A stretch of DNA of 64,000 bases from Deltaproteobacteria bacterium (GTDB taxonomy: Bacteria; Myxococcota_A; UBA796; SXON01): contig CANKTH010000005.1 in NCBI GenBank assembly GCA_947486185.1, forward strand, positions 1-64,000, read 5' to 3'. Positions 1 to 9,140 of the stretch are shown here, one piece after another; position 1 is the first letter of the stretch, and every line of letters starts with the position of its first letter. A program made the translations under genes and the position numbers. The notes beneath the pieces are model-generated. The model made no database searches. It was not told where the DNA came from and worked only from the letters and a program-made list of their open reading frames with translations.

Positions 1-1081
1 CGCGCCACCACGCCGCCTCCGCTTTTCCGGCCTCGGACTTGTCGACCTCAGCGAGAACGGTCGCCGCAACCAGCGTCAAAGCGGGCTTTCCGGCTCGGAG
101 CGCCTGTTCGGCTTCCATCGCCGCCAGCACTCCGACCGTCTCGTTCTTCGCGGCCTTCCGCTGGTTCTTGACGATTTCATAAAACGCTGGCCCTTCCCAG
201 GCTTTGAGCCAGACCGGTGCCGCTCCCTCGAGGAGGGGCACGAGGCCACCCGGATCGCCCTCTCCCGCGGCCTTGAGCGCCGCCTCCAGCACGGGTTGGG
301 CCGCCGTGACGCCGTCGGCTGCCTTCAGCCGGATCAACGCGGCGAGATGGCCGGCGACCCGACCGCCCGGAGCCATCTTGTCCGCCTCGGCGGTCGCGCC
401 TGCGCGGTCGTTCGCGGCGAGCTTGAGCTCGGCGCGGAGCTCCGCGGCGCGCCAGCCGGCGAGCGCCTCCACCTCGGCCGGCAGGGCCGGAGGGGTAGGG
501 GGTGCGACCTCGGCCCCGGGGGACTTCTCGACGTCAGTCGCTACTTTTTCCGGCTTGCGCCCGGGCGCCATTGGCGCTGGGGCCACGGTGGGATTCAGCG
601 CTTCGTTGAGTGCCAGGGCCACCGCCGGCGCGTCGGGAGGCGCCGCGATCCCAGCCGCGATCGCCCGGTAATAGAGGACAGCGCTGTCGGCTGCCGCGGC
701 GGAGGCCGCCGCGCGCGCGGCGATGACGGCGTCGGCAGGGCGTCCCGCGAGCAGGGCCAGGGTTCCGCGAAGCACGTGGTGTTTTTCGGCGCGGCCGCCG
801 AGCGCCTGGTCGGCGGAGAGGCTGTCTACCCACTCGCCGGGAGTGCCCGTGCGCCGCATCGAAAGCTCGAGGAGATCCCAGGCTTTGTCGTCCTCTGGAG
901 CCTCGGCCACCCGCTTCTGCAGTTGCCCGACCGCCTCGCGGTATTTCCCCCCCTGAATCGCCTCTTCCGCGGCGCTGTTCGGGTTCGCCGCCACCGGCGC
1001 GACGGTCTCCGCCGTGGAGGAGGCCTCATCACCATCCAGCAGCCCGCAGCCCAGGACCACAGTCAATAGCAGCAAACCCAT
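1..1081 (-). CDS. TPR-like lipoprotein, 3' end outside window
   Basis: This reading frame opens at an ATG at 1081 and runs off the left edge after 360 visible codons without a stop. The N-terminus MGLLLLTVVLGC is a short lipoprotein signal with a lipobox (VLGC), so the mature protein should be anchored to a membrane on the periplasmic side. The body is alanine-rich and helical, and residues 35-90 (AEEAIQGGKYREAVGQLQKR and following) look like tetratricopeptide-type helical pairs. A proline-rich linker (PTPPALPAEVE) lies near residue 195. An AGGA-type ribosome site precedes the ATG. I infer a scaffold role; the exact function is not recognisable. The open frame and codon pattern make a real gene very likely. 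Confidence 0.75.
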   Translation of the reverse strand, partial: MGLLLLTVVLGCGLLDGDEASSTAETVAPVAANPNSAAEEAIQGGKYREAVGQLQKRVAEAPEDDKAWDLLELSMRRTGTPGEWVDSLSADQALGGRAEKHHVLRGTLALLAGRPADAVIAARAAASAAAADSAVLYYRAIAAGIAAPPDAPAVALALNEALNPTVAPAPMAPGRKPEKVATDVEKSPGAEVAPPTPPALPAEVEALAGWRAAELRAELKLAANDRAGATAEADKMAPGGRVAGHLAALIRLKAADGVTAAQPVLEAALKAAGEGDPGGLVPLLEGAAPVWLKAWEGPAFYEIVKNQRKAAKNETVGVLAAMEAEQALRAGKPALTLVAATVLAEVDKSEAGKAEAAWWR

Positions 1082-1199
1082 CGGGAATCCTCGCGGCGGA
1101 ATGGTAGCACAAGCGGTCGGAACGAATGCCACCGTCCGGACGCCTGCGGGGTATTGAGCTTGGGAGGTGGCCTATCCGGTGCAGATCCTCAGCGGCCGC

Positions 1200-3662
1200 T
1201 CACTGGCAAGTGCGCGCCCCGCCCTGGAAACACACAAAGCTGCGGTTGGCGGTCACGACGGCGCTGGTGATCAGCGGGGTCTCCATCCCGCGGCCGGTCA
1301 CGCGACAGGGCCCGCGCCCGACCTCATCGAGCACCACCGTCACGCCTGAGCCCGACTTGTTGATACACTTGACCTCGATCGAGGTGATCGCCGGGTCGCC
1401 CGACTTGAACTCGACCCGATACCGTTCGAGCGCTGCCGGCTCGGCGGGAGGTGCCGCGGCCGTTGGGGCCGGGGTGGCGGGAGCGGCCGTCGGAACGGGG
1501 GTGGGGGTGCTGGGAGCCGGCGCGCTGGGGGCGGGCGCCGCTGTCGCCGCGGGGGCGGTCGGAGCCGGCGCGCTCGGGGCCGGGGCGCTGGGCGCTGGCG
1601 TGATGCGGGGAGCCTCGGTCGGGGTGATACGCGCTTCTGAGGCGGGTTCCGGCGAGGGGCCCGTGGTGACAGCCGGCTTCGGGCTCGTTGCGGGAGCGCT
1701 GCTCGCTGCGGGGACGGCAGGCGCGGTGGCCGTGTTTGGCGGCGGGCTCTGCGTGGCGCTGGGCGTTGGGCTCGTGGTGGGGGCAGGGGGACCCACTTCT
1801 GGCGCCGCGCCGGTGGTCGGGGCGGGCGCCTCGGTCGGCGAGGGGGGCGCGGGATCCGCGACCGGATCCGCGGGTGTAGTCGCGGTGGAAGTCGAAGGAT
1901 CGGTCGTGGCCGGCGTCTCGCTGCTGGGAGTCGCGACGGGGTCGGTGTCGCCCCCGCCGTTGAGGAAGACCGCCGCAACCACCATCACGACCACCACGAC
2001 GAGGCCAAGCGCCAGCGCGCCGCCCGCGACCACAAAGAGCATCCGGCTCCGCTGTGGCGGTGGCGGCTCCTCAAAAGGATCATCGTCGGGAGCCCTTTTG
2101 TCGATGACGACCGACACCTGCGGTCGGGCCGGAGCGGGGTCCATCGGCCCCTGGTTCCGGAGCTCGCTCGGGCCGGGCGCGCTGAGCGGTCTGAGGCCGG
2201 CCACCATCGTGGCATCGTCGTGAATACCGGGTTCAGCCGCCTGGACCCCCGGTTCCGCGCGGCCGGCCTGCGGTCGGGGCCCCGGGGGTACGCTCGGGTT
2301 GATCCGCGGACCGGGCGGCATGCTCGGGCTGCCGCGCGGCGAGGGGGGGGACGCGGCCGAGGAAGGGCCGACGGAGACCGGAATGGCGGTGTGGCCTGGG
2401 CTTTGGGACTCAGGCCTGCGCGGCTCGATCGAGGGGCGGCCAAGCGCCGCGAACGCGTCGGGGGCCGGCGCCGAGGGTCGGGGTAGCGGGTTGCGCGTCG
2501 GGATCGCGACGGTCTGGTCGCCAAAGTCGCCGTCCTCATCGAGCGCCGGCGCGTTGGCTGTGGGCTGCGCGTAGGCGGCGACCAGGGCCGCGGCCTGTCG
2601 CGCCACTTCGGAGCCGTCCTCCATCGGGACGATGGTGGACCCGCCCATCGGCTCGGCGTTGCCACGGTGCAGGTCGAAGGTGCCCGTGTGCATCGGCGGC
2701 ATGGAGACGCCGAGCCCCGGTGTACGGAGCGGAACGTCGAGGGGGCGAGCTATGTCGAGCGGACGCGACGCGAGCGCCGACTGCGGGCTTGATGGCCAGG
2801 CCGTCGGAGCCTTCTGGGCGGCGGGGACAAAACCGGGGGCCCAGCTCCGTAAACCGGCACCCGGCACCGAGACGGCGAGCTCCCGGAGGCGCCGGGCGAG
2901 GGTGCCGGGGGTGCCGCGCGTTGCCGGCTCAAAAGCGAGGGCTTGCCGTAGCGCCTGGACGACCATGTCGCCCGGCGGATCGCTCGGGCGGCTGATGATG
3001 CGGATGAGCCCGCGTCGCACGGCCCCGTCGTGCTGTTCGGCGTTGATGCCCGCGGCCGGGGGGGCCTCGCCCGTGAGGAGCTCCACCAGGAGCGCACCGA
3101 GCATGTAGGTGCCCGCGGCGAGGCTGCCGATTCCCTCGGGTGCGGCGTACCCGGCCGGCGACGCGGGAGGTGCGTCGCCCATCACCGAGATCCCGGCGAG
3201 CTTGACGCGCCCGGAAAGGTCGATCAGCACCTCCTCCGGGTTGGTGCCGGCGTGCACCAGACGACGCGCGCCGTCCTCGATACGGAGCGCCTCTTCCAGC
3301 ACGAGGCCCACAGCAGCGACGAGCTCGATCGCCACCCTGGCCGGGACCGGTTGGTTCCGCATGCGCAGCACCTGCATGATCCGGGCGGCGCTCGCCCCAT
3401 CGACGCCCTCGTAGACGTGGGCGACCTTCCCGGTCACGGCGCTCACGTTCTCCAGCCGCATCACGTTTTCGTGTTGAAGCCGGGCGATCAACCGGGCATC
3501 ATCCCGCAGGCTCGCAAGTACATCTGCGTCGGCGACGGTGTCGGGGCTGATGAGCACCAGCACGGGAACCTCGGCCCCATTGGAGCGGGTGAGCCGCGCC
3601 TGACGCGCCCGCGGCGACCAGGCGTCGTAAACTCCCACCAGCTTCAGCGTCGACTTGGCCAA
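1200..3662 (-). CDS. Membrane pseudokinase, Ser/Thr kinase-like, with Pro/Ala-rich tail
   Basis: The 820-residue protein starts at TTG 3662, which has GAGGAG at 3669-3674; the upstream ATG at 3719 would overlap the divergent gene and has no such site. Residues 1-250 follow the protein kinase fold: an alpha-C-like RLIARLQHENVMRLENV, a YAAPEGIG segment matching the APE motif, and a LLVELLTGEAP stretch. The beta-3 lysine, HRD loop (here VHAGTNPEEVLID) and DFG (here LAGISV) are lost, so catalysis is unlikely. A proline-rich linker leads to one membrane segment near residues 540-570. Then comes a long Pro/Ala/Thr tail and a cysteine-containing terminal domain of about 75 residues, presumably periplasmic. 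A sensing or scaffold role is inferred from this topology. Confidence 0.8.
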   Translation of the reverse strand: MAKSTLKLVGVYDAWSPRARQARLTRSNGAEVPVLVLISPDTVADADVLASLRDDARLIARLQHENVMRLENVSAVTGKVAHVYEGVDGASAARIMQVLRMRNQPVPARVAIELVAAVGLVLEEALRIEDGARRLVHAGTNPEEVLIDLSGRVKLAGISVMGDAPPASPAGYAAPEGIGSLAAGTYMLGALLVELLTGEAPPAAGINAEQHDGAVRRGLIRIISRPSDPPGDMVVQALRQALAFEPATRGTPGTLARRLRELAVSVPGAGLRSWAPGFVPAAQKAPTAWPSSPQSALASRPLDIARPLDVPLRTPGLGVSMPPMHTGTFDLHRGNAEPMGGSTIVPMEDGSEVARQAAALVAAYAQPTANAPALDEDGDFGDQTVAIPTRNPLPRPSAPAPDAFAALGRPSIEPRRPESQSPGHTAIPVSVGPSSAASPPSPRGSPSMPPGPRINPSVPPGPRPQAGRAEPGVQAAEPGIHDDATMVAGLRPLSAPGPSELRNQGPMDPAPARPQVSVVIDKRAPDDDPFEEPPPPQRSRMLFVVAGGALALGLVVVVVMVVAAVFLNGGGDTDPVATPSSETPATTDPSTSTATTPADPVADPAPPSPTEAPAPTTGAAPEVGPPAPTTSPTPSATQSPPPNTATAPAVPAASSAPATSPKPAVTTGPSPEPASEARITPTEAPRITPAPSAPAPSAPAPTAPAATAAPAPSAPAPSTPTPVPTAAPATPAPTAAAPPAEPAALERYRVEFKSGDPAITSIEVKCINKSGSGVTVVLDEVGRGPCRVTGRGMETPLITSAVVTANRSFVCFQGGARTCQ
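1440..1625. repeat. Low-complexity APAPSAP-type coding repeat
   Basis: Inside the pseudokinase gene the DNA is a degenerate repeat of GC-rich triplets encoding alternating Ala-Pro-Ser/Thr units. A 14-base unit (ggagccggcgcgct) recurs at about 1513 and 1560. The encoded tail probably spans the cell wall or periplasm. The same composition gives long spurious frames on the opposite strand. Confidence 0.6.
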
Positions 3663-3694
3663 CTTGGACTCCTCGTGGGGATAGCATAATCGGG

Positions 3695-4567
3695 ATGACC
3701 CCATCCGTGCTCCCTCCATCCCTGCCTCCCGAGACGGACCTTGCTCAGGCGCCGGCCGAGCCCCCCCGTCTCACGCTCCCCGATCCGCCTCTGGGCGGCG
3801 CTCCCGCCCGTCTGGGCGACAGAGCGTGGATCACCGGCCTGGTCCGGGACGCCGGCGCCGTCGCGCTGGGCCACCTGCACCAGGTCGTCATCCTTCATCA
3901 CAAACCGGATCGCTCGATCGTGACGACCGCAGACATCGCCGCCGAGCGCGTGCTGCTTGACGGCATTCGCCGCAGGTATCCCGACGAACGGATCTTCAGC
4001 GAGGAGGAGGGGCAGCTCGCGGGGAGCGGCACAGCCCGCTGGTACGTCGATCCAATCGATGGAACGAGCGCTTTTGCTGAGGGCCTGGCCCATTGGGGCC
4101 CGAGCATCGCGCGTTTTGGCGTGGTAGAAGGTCGGCTTCAGGTGACCCTCGGCGCGACGCTCCTCCCCCGGATCAACGAGCTCTACGTCTACGACGGAAA
4201 ACCATGGTTCAACGAGCGTTTGATGTCGCCCATCTCCGCGCCCACCTCTCAGCGTACGGTGCTCCTGCCCTCACGCTTCCATGACTACTTTCGGCTTTCA
4301 TGGTCCGCAAAAGGGCGATGTCTCGGTGGCACCGCGGCGCACCTCGCCCTCGTGGCTCGCGGTTCGGCGGCGGCCGCGCTGGTGGCGCCCGGTTGGTCGC
4401 TCTGGGATACCGCCGTGGGCCTCGCGCTGATAGACGCCGTCGGGGGGCGAATCCTCCGGGTGGCTGATGGTCTCCCGCTCGATCCGCTGGCCCACGAAGG
4501 AGAGGCCTTCGTCGCCGCGGCGCCTGAGATCGCGGACGAATTTGTGAAGTGCGCCGTGCCGGCGTGA
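3695..4567 (+). CDS. Inositol monophosphatase family phosphatase
   Basis: The 290-residue protein has the metal-dependent phosphatase signatures of the IMPase/HisN/CysQ family. These are SEEEG near residue 107 (first metal ligands), DPIDGTSAF near residue 121 (the DPIDGT metal and phosphate motif), and WDTAVGLALIDAVGGRIL near residue 235 (the WD metal ligand). Members hydrolyse phosphate from inositol phosphate, histidinol phosphate or 3'-phosphoadenosine nucleotides; the sequence does not decide between these. The N-terminal 35 residues are proline-rich and poorly conserved, so a later start is possible. It lies 25 bases upstream of the sigma factor gene on the same strand. It is divergent from the pseudokinase, with start codons only about 30 bases apart. 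Confidence 0.85.
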   Translation: MTPSVLPPSLPPETDLAQAPAEPPRLTLPDPPLGGAPARLGDRAWITGLVRDAGAVALGHLHQVVILHHKPDRSIVTTADIAAERVLLDGIRRRYPDERIFSEEEGQLAGSGTARWYVDPIDGTSAFAEGLAHWGPSIARFGVVEGRLQVTLGATLLPRINELYVYDGKPWFNERLMSPISAPTSQRTVLLPSRFHDYFRLSWSAKGRCLGGTAAHLALVARGSAAAALVAPGWSLWDTAVGLALIDAVGGRILRVADGLPLDPLAHEGEAFVAAAPEIADEFVKCAVPA

Positions 4568-4592
4568 GCGCAGCCGGGCTGATGGGGGAAAG

Positions 4593-5597
4593 GTGACCGA
4601 GAGAGAGTCGAACAACGATGATGAGAGTAGCCTTCTCGACGAAGACGGAGAGCTCGTCGATCCGCTCGGGAACAAGCGCCGTCCGCTTCCCGCCCGCGTA
4701 GGGGTGCCGGCGGTCGCCGGTGGGCGTCGTGGGGGTGATCTCCTTGCCAACTACCTCGCAGAGGTGCGGCGGTACGCCATGCTCGATCCCGAGGAGGAGC
4801 GTAGGGTCGCCCTGACCTATTACGAGTCGGGCTCACCGGAGGCGGCCGAGCGCCTGGTTACGGCCAACCTTCGGCTCGTCGTGAAGATCGCTTTCCAGTA
4901 TCACCGACAATGGGCCAATGTCCTGGATCTTATCCAGGAGGGCAACGTCGGCCTGGTCGAGGCGCTCTCCCGTTATGATCCTTTCCGGGGCATCCGCTTC
5001 TCCTCCTACGCCCAGTACTGGATCCGGGCGATGATCCTGCGGTTCTTGATGGACAACTTCCGCCTGGTGCGCCTGGGTAGCACCCGGAACGGGCGAAAGT
5101 TGTTCTTCCAGCTCCAGAAGGAGCGGGAGCGCCTCCTGCGGGAGGGCGTGACGCCGAGCGCGCAGAACCTCGCGAAACGGCTTGAGGTGCCCGAGAGCGA
5201 GGTGATCGCGGTCGACATGCACATGCGCGCGCCGGCGATGTCCCTCGACACGCCAGTCGCGGGCGAAGAAGGCCGTTCCTTGTCCGAGGTGGTGCCCGAC
5301 GACATCCACCGGGGCCCGGAGTCGCAGGTGGTGGACCGGGAGATCGGCGACCTGTTGAAAGATAAGCTCGGGGCGTTCGAGCTGACCCTCGAAGATGAAC
5401 GTGAACGTGCGATCTGGCGCGAGCGCCTCGTCGCCAGCGAGCCCGCGAGCTTGTCAGAACTGGGCGACCGTTACTCGGTGAGCAAGGAGCGGATCCGGCA
5501 GATCGAAGTACGGATCAAGCGGCGGCTGAAGGCCTACCTGCAGCAGGAGCTTGGGGAGGAGATCACCTTCGAGTTCGACATCCCCGAGGGCAAGTGA
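4593..5597 (+). CDS. Sigma-70 family RNA polymerase sigma factor, RpoH-like
   Basis: The 334-residue protein starts at GTG 4593 after a purine-rich GGGGGAAAG. Region 2 is clear (LVVKIAFQYHRQWANVLDLI followed by QEGNVGLVEALSRYDPFRGI), with the promoter-melting segment FSSYAQYWIRAMILRFLMD. NGRKLFFQLQKERERL resembles the RpoH box typical of heat-shock sigma factors. Region 4 ends in a helix-turn-helix (LSELGDRYSVSKERIRQIEV). Compared with E. coli RpoH (284 residues) it has about 45 extra acidic residues at the N-terminus. It probably directs RNA polymerase to a stress or developmental regulon, like the sigma-32-like factors of myxobacteria. Its stop overlaps the start of the next gene. Confidence 0.9.
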   Translation: MTERESNNDDESSLLDEDGELVDPLGNKRRPLPARVGVPAVAGGRRGGDLLANYLAEVRRYAMLDPEEERRVALTYYESGSPEAAERLVTANLRLVVKIAFQYHRQWANVLDLIQEGNVGLVEALSRYDPFRGIRFSSYAQYWIRAMILRFLMDNFRLVRLGSTRNGRKLFFQLQKERERLLREGVTPSAQNLAKRLEVPESEVIAVDMHMRAPAMSLDTPVAGEEGRSLSEVVPDDIHRGPESQVVDREIGDLLKDKLGAFELTLEDERERAIWRERLVASEPASLSELGDRYSVSKERIRQIEVRIKRRLKAYLQQELGEEITFEFDIPEGK

Positions 5598-7225
5598 GCC
5601 CCATCGACGCGTTGCTCCGACGTGCGGAGCTGTCCCTGCTCAGGGTGGTCGCGCCTCCCGCCCGGGTCCGCGCCGACGGGCCCGCCGCGCCGATCGACAG
5701 CCCCCGCGGCCCGACCGGCATCCAGGCGGTGCCGGCGCCGTGTCCGCCGCTCCCACCCGAGAACAGTCGAAGCTGGCATCGGCTTGGGTGGTTCTCGGCG
5801 CTCGCTCGGTCGGCCCCGACCGAAGCCGCCGCGCGCCTGCGTCTCTGGCTCGCGAGCGACGTCCCGGGGGACGGGCCGGCGTGGGAGCACCGCTCGGACG
5901 CGGCGGTTCGGCTGGCCCATCTCGCAGCGGGCCTGAGCTGGGGCGGGGGGGTAGAAGCTGGGTTGAACGCAGCGATTGCCGGAAGCGTAGCCTGGCATCT
6001 CCGCGTGTTGAGCGGCACCACGCCCGTCTCAGAGAATGACGGCCTCCGTGCGGTGTGCCATCACGCGGGCCTGGTGATCGGTGGCTTTTTGTATCCTGAG
6101 CTGGAAGAGTCGGCTTCGGCCCGCCGTGATGGGCTGGCCGGCCTCCGCTTCGGGCTGCCCCGGCAGCTTCACGCCGACGGCTCAAGCCGAGACCTCGCGC
6201 CACGCGCGCTGGGACAGGCGCTGATGCTCGTAGCGGTGGCGCGGACGATGACCCGGGCCAACGGCGCCGCCTTCCCGACCAGCGCCGAGGCGGCACTGGT
6301 GGCGGGCGCTCGTTTTCTGGAGCGTCTTGGCGGTGATCTGGGCTACCTCCCTCCGCTCGGGGTCTACGGACCCGAGGACCTGCTGCCCGGCGTAGGCGGT
6401 GGGGGGCGGGGTCTGTGGAGCTACGTGGTGGGCGCCGGCCTCCAAAGCGGTGAGGCGGGCCCGGAGCTTTTCGCGACCGCGTTGGGAGCGGGCGGCTCAG
6501 AGGGGCAGCCCGAGCCCAGCTCCGGCAGTACGTGGGCGATGTGGACCTGGCGAGAGTCAGGGGTGGTCGCTGCCTTTTTGAAGGTGAAGTCCCAGCCGTC
6601 ACGAGTGATCGCCAACTTTGGCGCGCCACGGCCCTCCGAGCAGAGCCATCACGCCCCGATGTCAGTGCTGTGGGAGCTCGGGGACCTGGCGTTGCTGGCG
6701 GATCCTGGCACCCCGGGGGACGATCCTGGGGCAGAGGTCGCCGCGGGCGCAGTGGCGCACGGCTGTCTGCAGGTGGATGGTCGTCCGGAGGCCTCTGGCG
6801 CCGTGCTGGACGTTGCTCGGGTGGACGGTAAAAAAGCAAGGATAGAAGGTCATCACGAGGGATGGCGTCTCTCCCGTTCCCCCCTGCGACATGAGCGGGA
6901 GCTGTTGCTGAACCAGGCCCGGCTGTTGTGCACCGACCGGCTTGTTTCGCTTGGCCGGAGCACCTCGTCGGAGACGCTCAGGTTGTGCTGGCAGCTGGGA
7001 CCCGGATTTGCCGTCGAGCGGGCCGAGAAGGGCTTCATCGCCAAAAACGGAAAGATCCAGCTTCAGATCTTGCTGCCTACCGCGCTGGAGTGGTCCGTGG
7101 AGCTGGGCGGCCCGACCTTCGGCCGGGTGTGGACAGACGCGGGTTTTGTGTCCGCGCCCGCCCTCGTAGGTACGGGGACGGTTGAGTCTGGGGCCGAGCT
7201 GGTTTCCAGCTTTGAGGTGCGTTAG
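5594..7225 (+). CDS. Heparinase II/III-like protein (putative polysaccharide lyase)
   Basis: The 543-residue protein starts at GTG 5594, overlapping the sigma factor stop as GTGA, which suggests translational coupling. The first half is alpha-helical and tryptophan-rich (WHRLGWFSALARSAPTEAA, then a long toroid-like helical region). The second half contains a segment like the heparinase II/III beta domain (HHAPMSVLWELGDLALLADP). The order, an alpha/alpha toroid followed by a beta sandwich, and the length both fit that family. I see no signal peptide, so it may act in the cytoplasm or the start may be misplaced. Substrate is unknown; capsule or spore-coat glycan breakdown or remodelling is a guess. 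Confidence 0.55.
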   Translation: MSPIDALLRRAELSLLRVVAPPARVRADGPAAPIDSPRGPTGIQAVPAPCPPLPPENSRSWHRLGWFSALARSAPTEAAARLRLWLASDVPGDGPAWEHRSDAAVRLAHLAAGLSWGGGVEAGLNAAIAGSVAWHLRVLSGTTPVSENDGLRAVCHHAGLVIGGFLYPELEESASARRDGLAGLRFGLPRQLHADGSSRDLAPRALGQALMLVAVARTMTRANGAAFPTSAEAALVAGARFLERLGGDLGYLPPLGVYGPEDLLPGVGGGGRGLWSYVVGAGLQSGEAGPELFATALGAGGSEGQPEPSSGSTWAMWTWRESGVVAAFLKVKSQPSRVIANFGAPRPSEQSHHAPMSVLWELGDLALLADPGTPGDDPGAEVAAGAVAHGCLQVDGRPEASGAVLDVARVDGKKARIEGHHEGWRLSRSPLRHERELLLNQARLLCTDRLVSLGRSTSSETLRLCWQLGPGFAVERAEKGFIAKNGKIQLQILLPTALEWSVELGGPTFGRVWTDAGFVSAPALVGTGTVESGAELVSSFEVR

Positions 7226-7252
7226 TCGCGAACCTCCTGGTCGCCGCGCGGC

Positions 7253-9064
7253 TCACTCCTGCCGGAACCAGAAGACGTCCCCGTATTCGGCCGGCGCGCC
7301 TACCCAGAGGTCGAGGTCGCCGTCGTCATCGGTGTCGTCGAGCACGGCCGTCTGGCCGAAGAGGGTGCCGTTGAGATCACCGTCCCATACCGGCCAGGTC
7401 TGAGCGGTCAGGCTGCCCGTCCCCGGGCTCAACGCGACGCATCCGCCAATGAGCGCCGCGGCGTCTGTTTCGGTGGATCCCGGGCTACAGACGAGGATCT
7501 CCGCGAGAGTGTCGCCGTCGAGATCGCCGGTCCCCACCACCTCGAGCCGGCTGTCGGTTGCGGCGGGTGCCCAGCTCGCGCTTGCCTGGTCGGCCAGGCT
7601 CCCGCCCGCGAGCCATCCGTTCGCCGGCAGGACGTAGAGCGCGCCTGCCCCTTCCGCTCCCCGCGGATCGAGGGCGTCGGCGATGAGGAGATCCACGGTG
7701 CCGTCTCCGTCGAGATCGGCCCCGAAGGTGGTGACCGGGCCGAAAACGCTGAGGTTGAGCAGGTCGTCCCGACGGAGGTCGCCCGCTTCGTCGGCGGAGA
7801 GCAGGCTGACCGTGCTGGTCGCCTCCGCCTCCAAGTCCCCTGAACCCAGGAAGCCCGCGATGAGGTCGGAAATACCGTCTCCATCAAGGTCTCCGGGGGA
7901 CTCGAAGCTGCTCGCTACGTCCTCGGCTGTGCCCCGGACGAGCAGCCTGGCGTCTGCGATGTCCTGCGCAGCCGCGGCCGCGGTGAAGAGTCCGAGGAAA
8001 CAGGCGTTCGGGCAGGGGCCTGCGTTCCCCATCAGGATTGAGTCAACGAGCGGACCGGCGCTGAGCAACGGGAGCGCCCCAGGGGTGCTGATGGACCCTA
8101 CGGCGTCGTCGCTGCCGAGCACCACGCGCCCGTTGAGCTCGGCGGTCTCGTACAGGAGCGCCCCTGTGCTGCCCATCACGACCAGGTGGGCGCCGACATG
8201 GGCAAGACCGAAGCCGAGATACTCGCCCGCGCCGCCTTGAATCCAGGCCTCATAGTTCGCTGAAGCGGTGTTGATGCCGGCGTTGACCTCTACCAGCCAC
8301 ACCCGGCCCGCGTCGGTGTCCGTGCCCGGCGCGCTGAACGCGACCTCCGGGTCGCCGTCGCCGTCGAGGTCGCCCATGGGCACGATCGCATAGCCAGCCT
8401 GGGCCTCCCCGTTGGCGAAATCGGCGCGCCACACCGCGGTAGCCCCGTCGGGGTCGAGCACGTCGATATCGCCGTCACAGTCGGAGTCTTCGTGATCCCA
8501 TATCTCCGGCGCGCGCGGGAAGATGGAGGCATTCTCATCGTTGCAGTCGTCGCCACCGGCGGGTTCCCCCGGGTGGCCGTCGCCGTCGATGTCGTCGTCG
8601 GCCCGTCCGTCACAGTCGGTGTCCTCACCGTCGTAGGGGACGTCTTCGGCACCGGGGTTGATCGTCGGGTCCTCGTCTTCACAATCGACGGCGCGGTCGT
8701 AGCCGTCGTCGTCGCAGTCGGTGCTGTCCCCGTCGTCCCCGACACAGTCATCATCCAACAGATTGTAGCAGATCTCAGTGGCAGCGGGATTTACGTTGGG
8801 ATTGTTGTCATTACAGTCGTCACCACCTACGGAGTCGCCCACGTAGCCGTCGCCGTCGTAGTCGATCACATCGGCACCGTCACAGTCCTGGTCCGTGCCG
8901 TCGTAGGGGATCTCGGGCGTACCGGGTGCGACATAGGGGTCCTCCGGCGCGCAGTCGACCGCGTCGGTCGCGCCGTCGCCATCTGCGTCGGGAGCCTCGG
9001 GCGGCGGGGCGGGAGGCTTGGCGGGAGGCGGCTCGGCGCAGGCGACCAAGAGGAGCAGGAGCAT
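7253..9064 (-). CDS. Lipoprotein with MopE-type metal-binding motifs and FG-GAP repeats
   Basis: The 603-residue protein is started at the ATG at 9064, giving MLLLLLVACAEPP, a textbook lipoprotein signal (LVAC). The longer frame to 9178 would run into the sucB stop. Residues 30-200 hold several copies of an Asp-rich unit with paired cysteines (DGDGYVGDSVGGDDCNDNNP; YDGTDQDCDG), matching the putative metal-binding motif found in MopE-like proteins of Myxococcota. After residue 210 there are FG-GAP or integrin-like repeats (GDLDGDGDPEVAFSAP, GDLDGDTLAEILVCSP). It is probably a surface-exposed calcium- or copper-binding beta-propeller protein. Adhesion or secreted structural roles are inferred, not shown. 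Confidence 0.85.
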   Translation of the reverse strand: MLLLLLVACAEPPPAKPPAPPPEAPDADGDGATDAVDCAPEDPYVAPGTPEIPYDGTDQDCDGADVIDYDGDGYVGDSVGGDDCNDNNPNVNPAATEICYNLLDDDCVGDDGDSTDCDDDGYDRAVDCEDEDPTINPGAEDVPYDGEDTDCDGRADDDIDGDGHPGEPAGGDDCNDENASIFPRAPEIWDHEDSDCDGDIDVLDPDGATAVWRADFANGEAQAGYAIVPMGDLDGDGDPEVAFSAPGTDTDAGRVWLVEVNAGINTASANYEAWIQGGAGEYLGFGLAHVGAHLVVMGSTGALLYETAELNGRVVLGSDDAVGSISTPGALPLLSAGPLVDSILMGNAGPCPNACFLGLFTAAAAAQDIADARLLVRGTAEDVASSFESPGDLDGDGISDLIAGFLGSGDLEAEATSTVSLLSADEAGDLRRDDLLNLSVFGPVTTFGADLDGDGTVDLLIADALDPRGAEGAGALYVLPANGWLAGGSLADQASASWAPAATDSRLEVVGTGDLDGDTLAEILVCSPGSTETDAAALIGGCVALSPGTGSLTAQTWPVWDGDLNGTLFGQTAVLDDTDDDGDLDLWVGAPAEYGDVFWFRQE

Positions 9065-9140
9065 GCCGCAGGGTAGCCAGCCACGGGCAGCGGCGCATCC
9101 TCGGCGCGGATCGCCGTTCGCCCGCCGCGGAGAGCGGACC

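Noticed and set aside
1126-2223. Plus-strand open frame of 365 codons rich in Gly/Ala/Val
   Set aside because: It mirrors the Pro/Ala-rich tail of the pseudokinase on the other strand; it has no ribosome site and no recognisable domain.
8492-9076. Valine-rich plus-strand frame of 194 codons
   Set aside because: It is the complement of the Asp/Gly repeats of the MopE-type lipoprotein; the Val runs come from reversed GAC codons.
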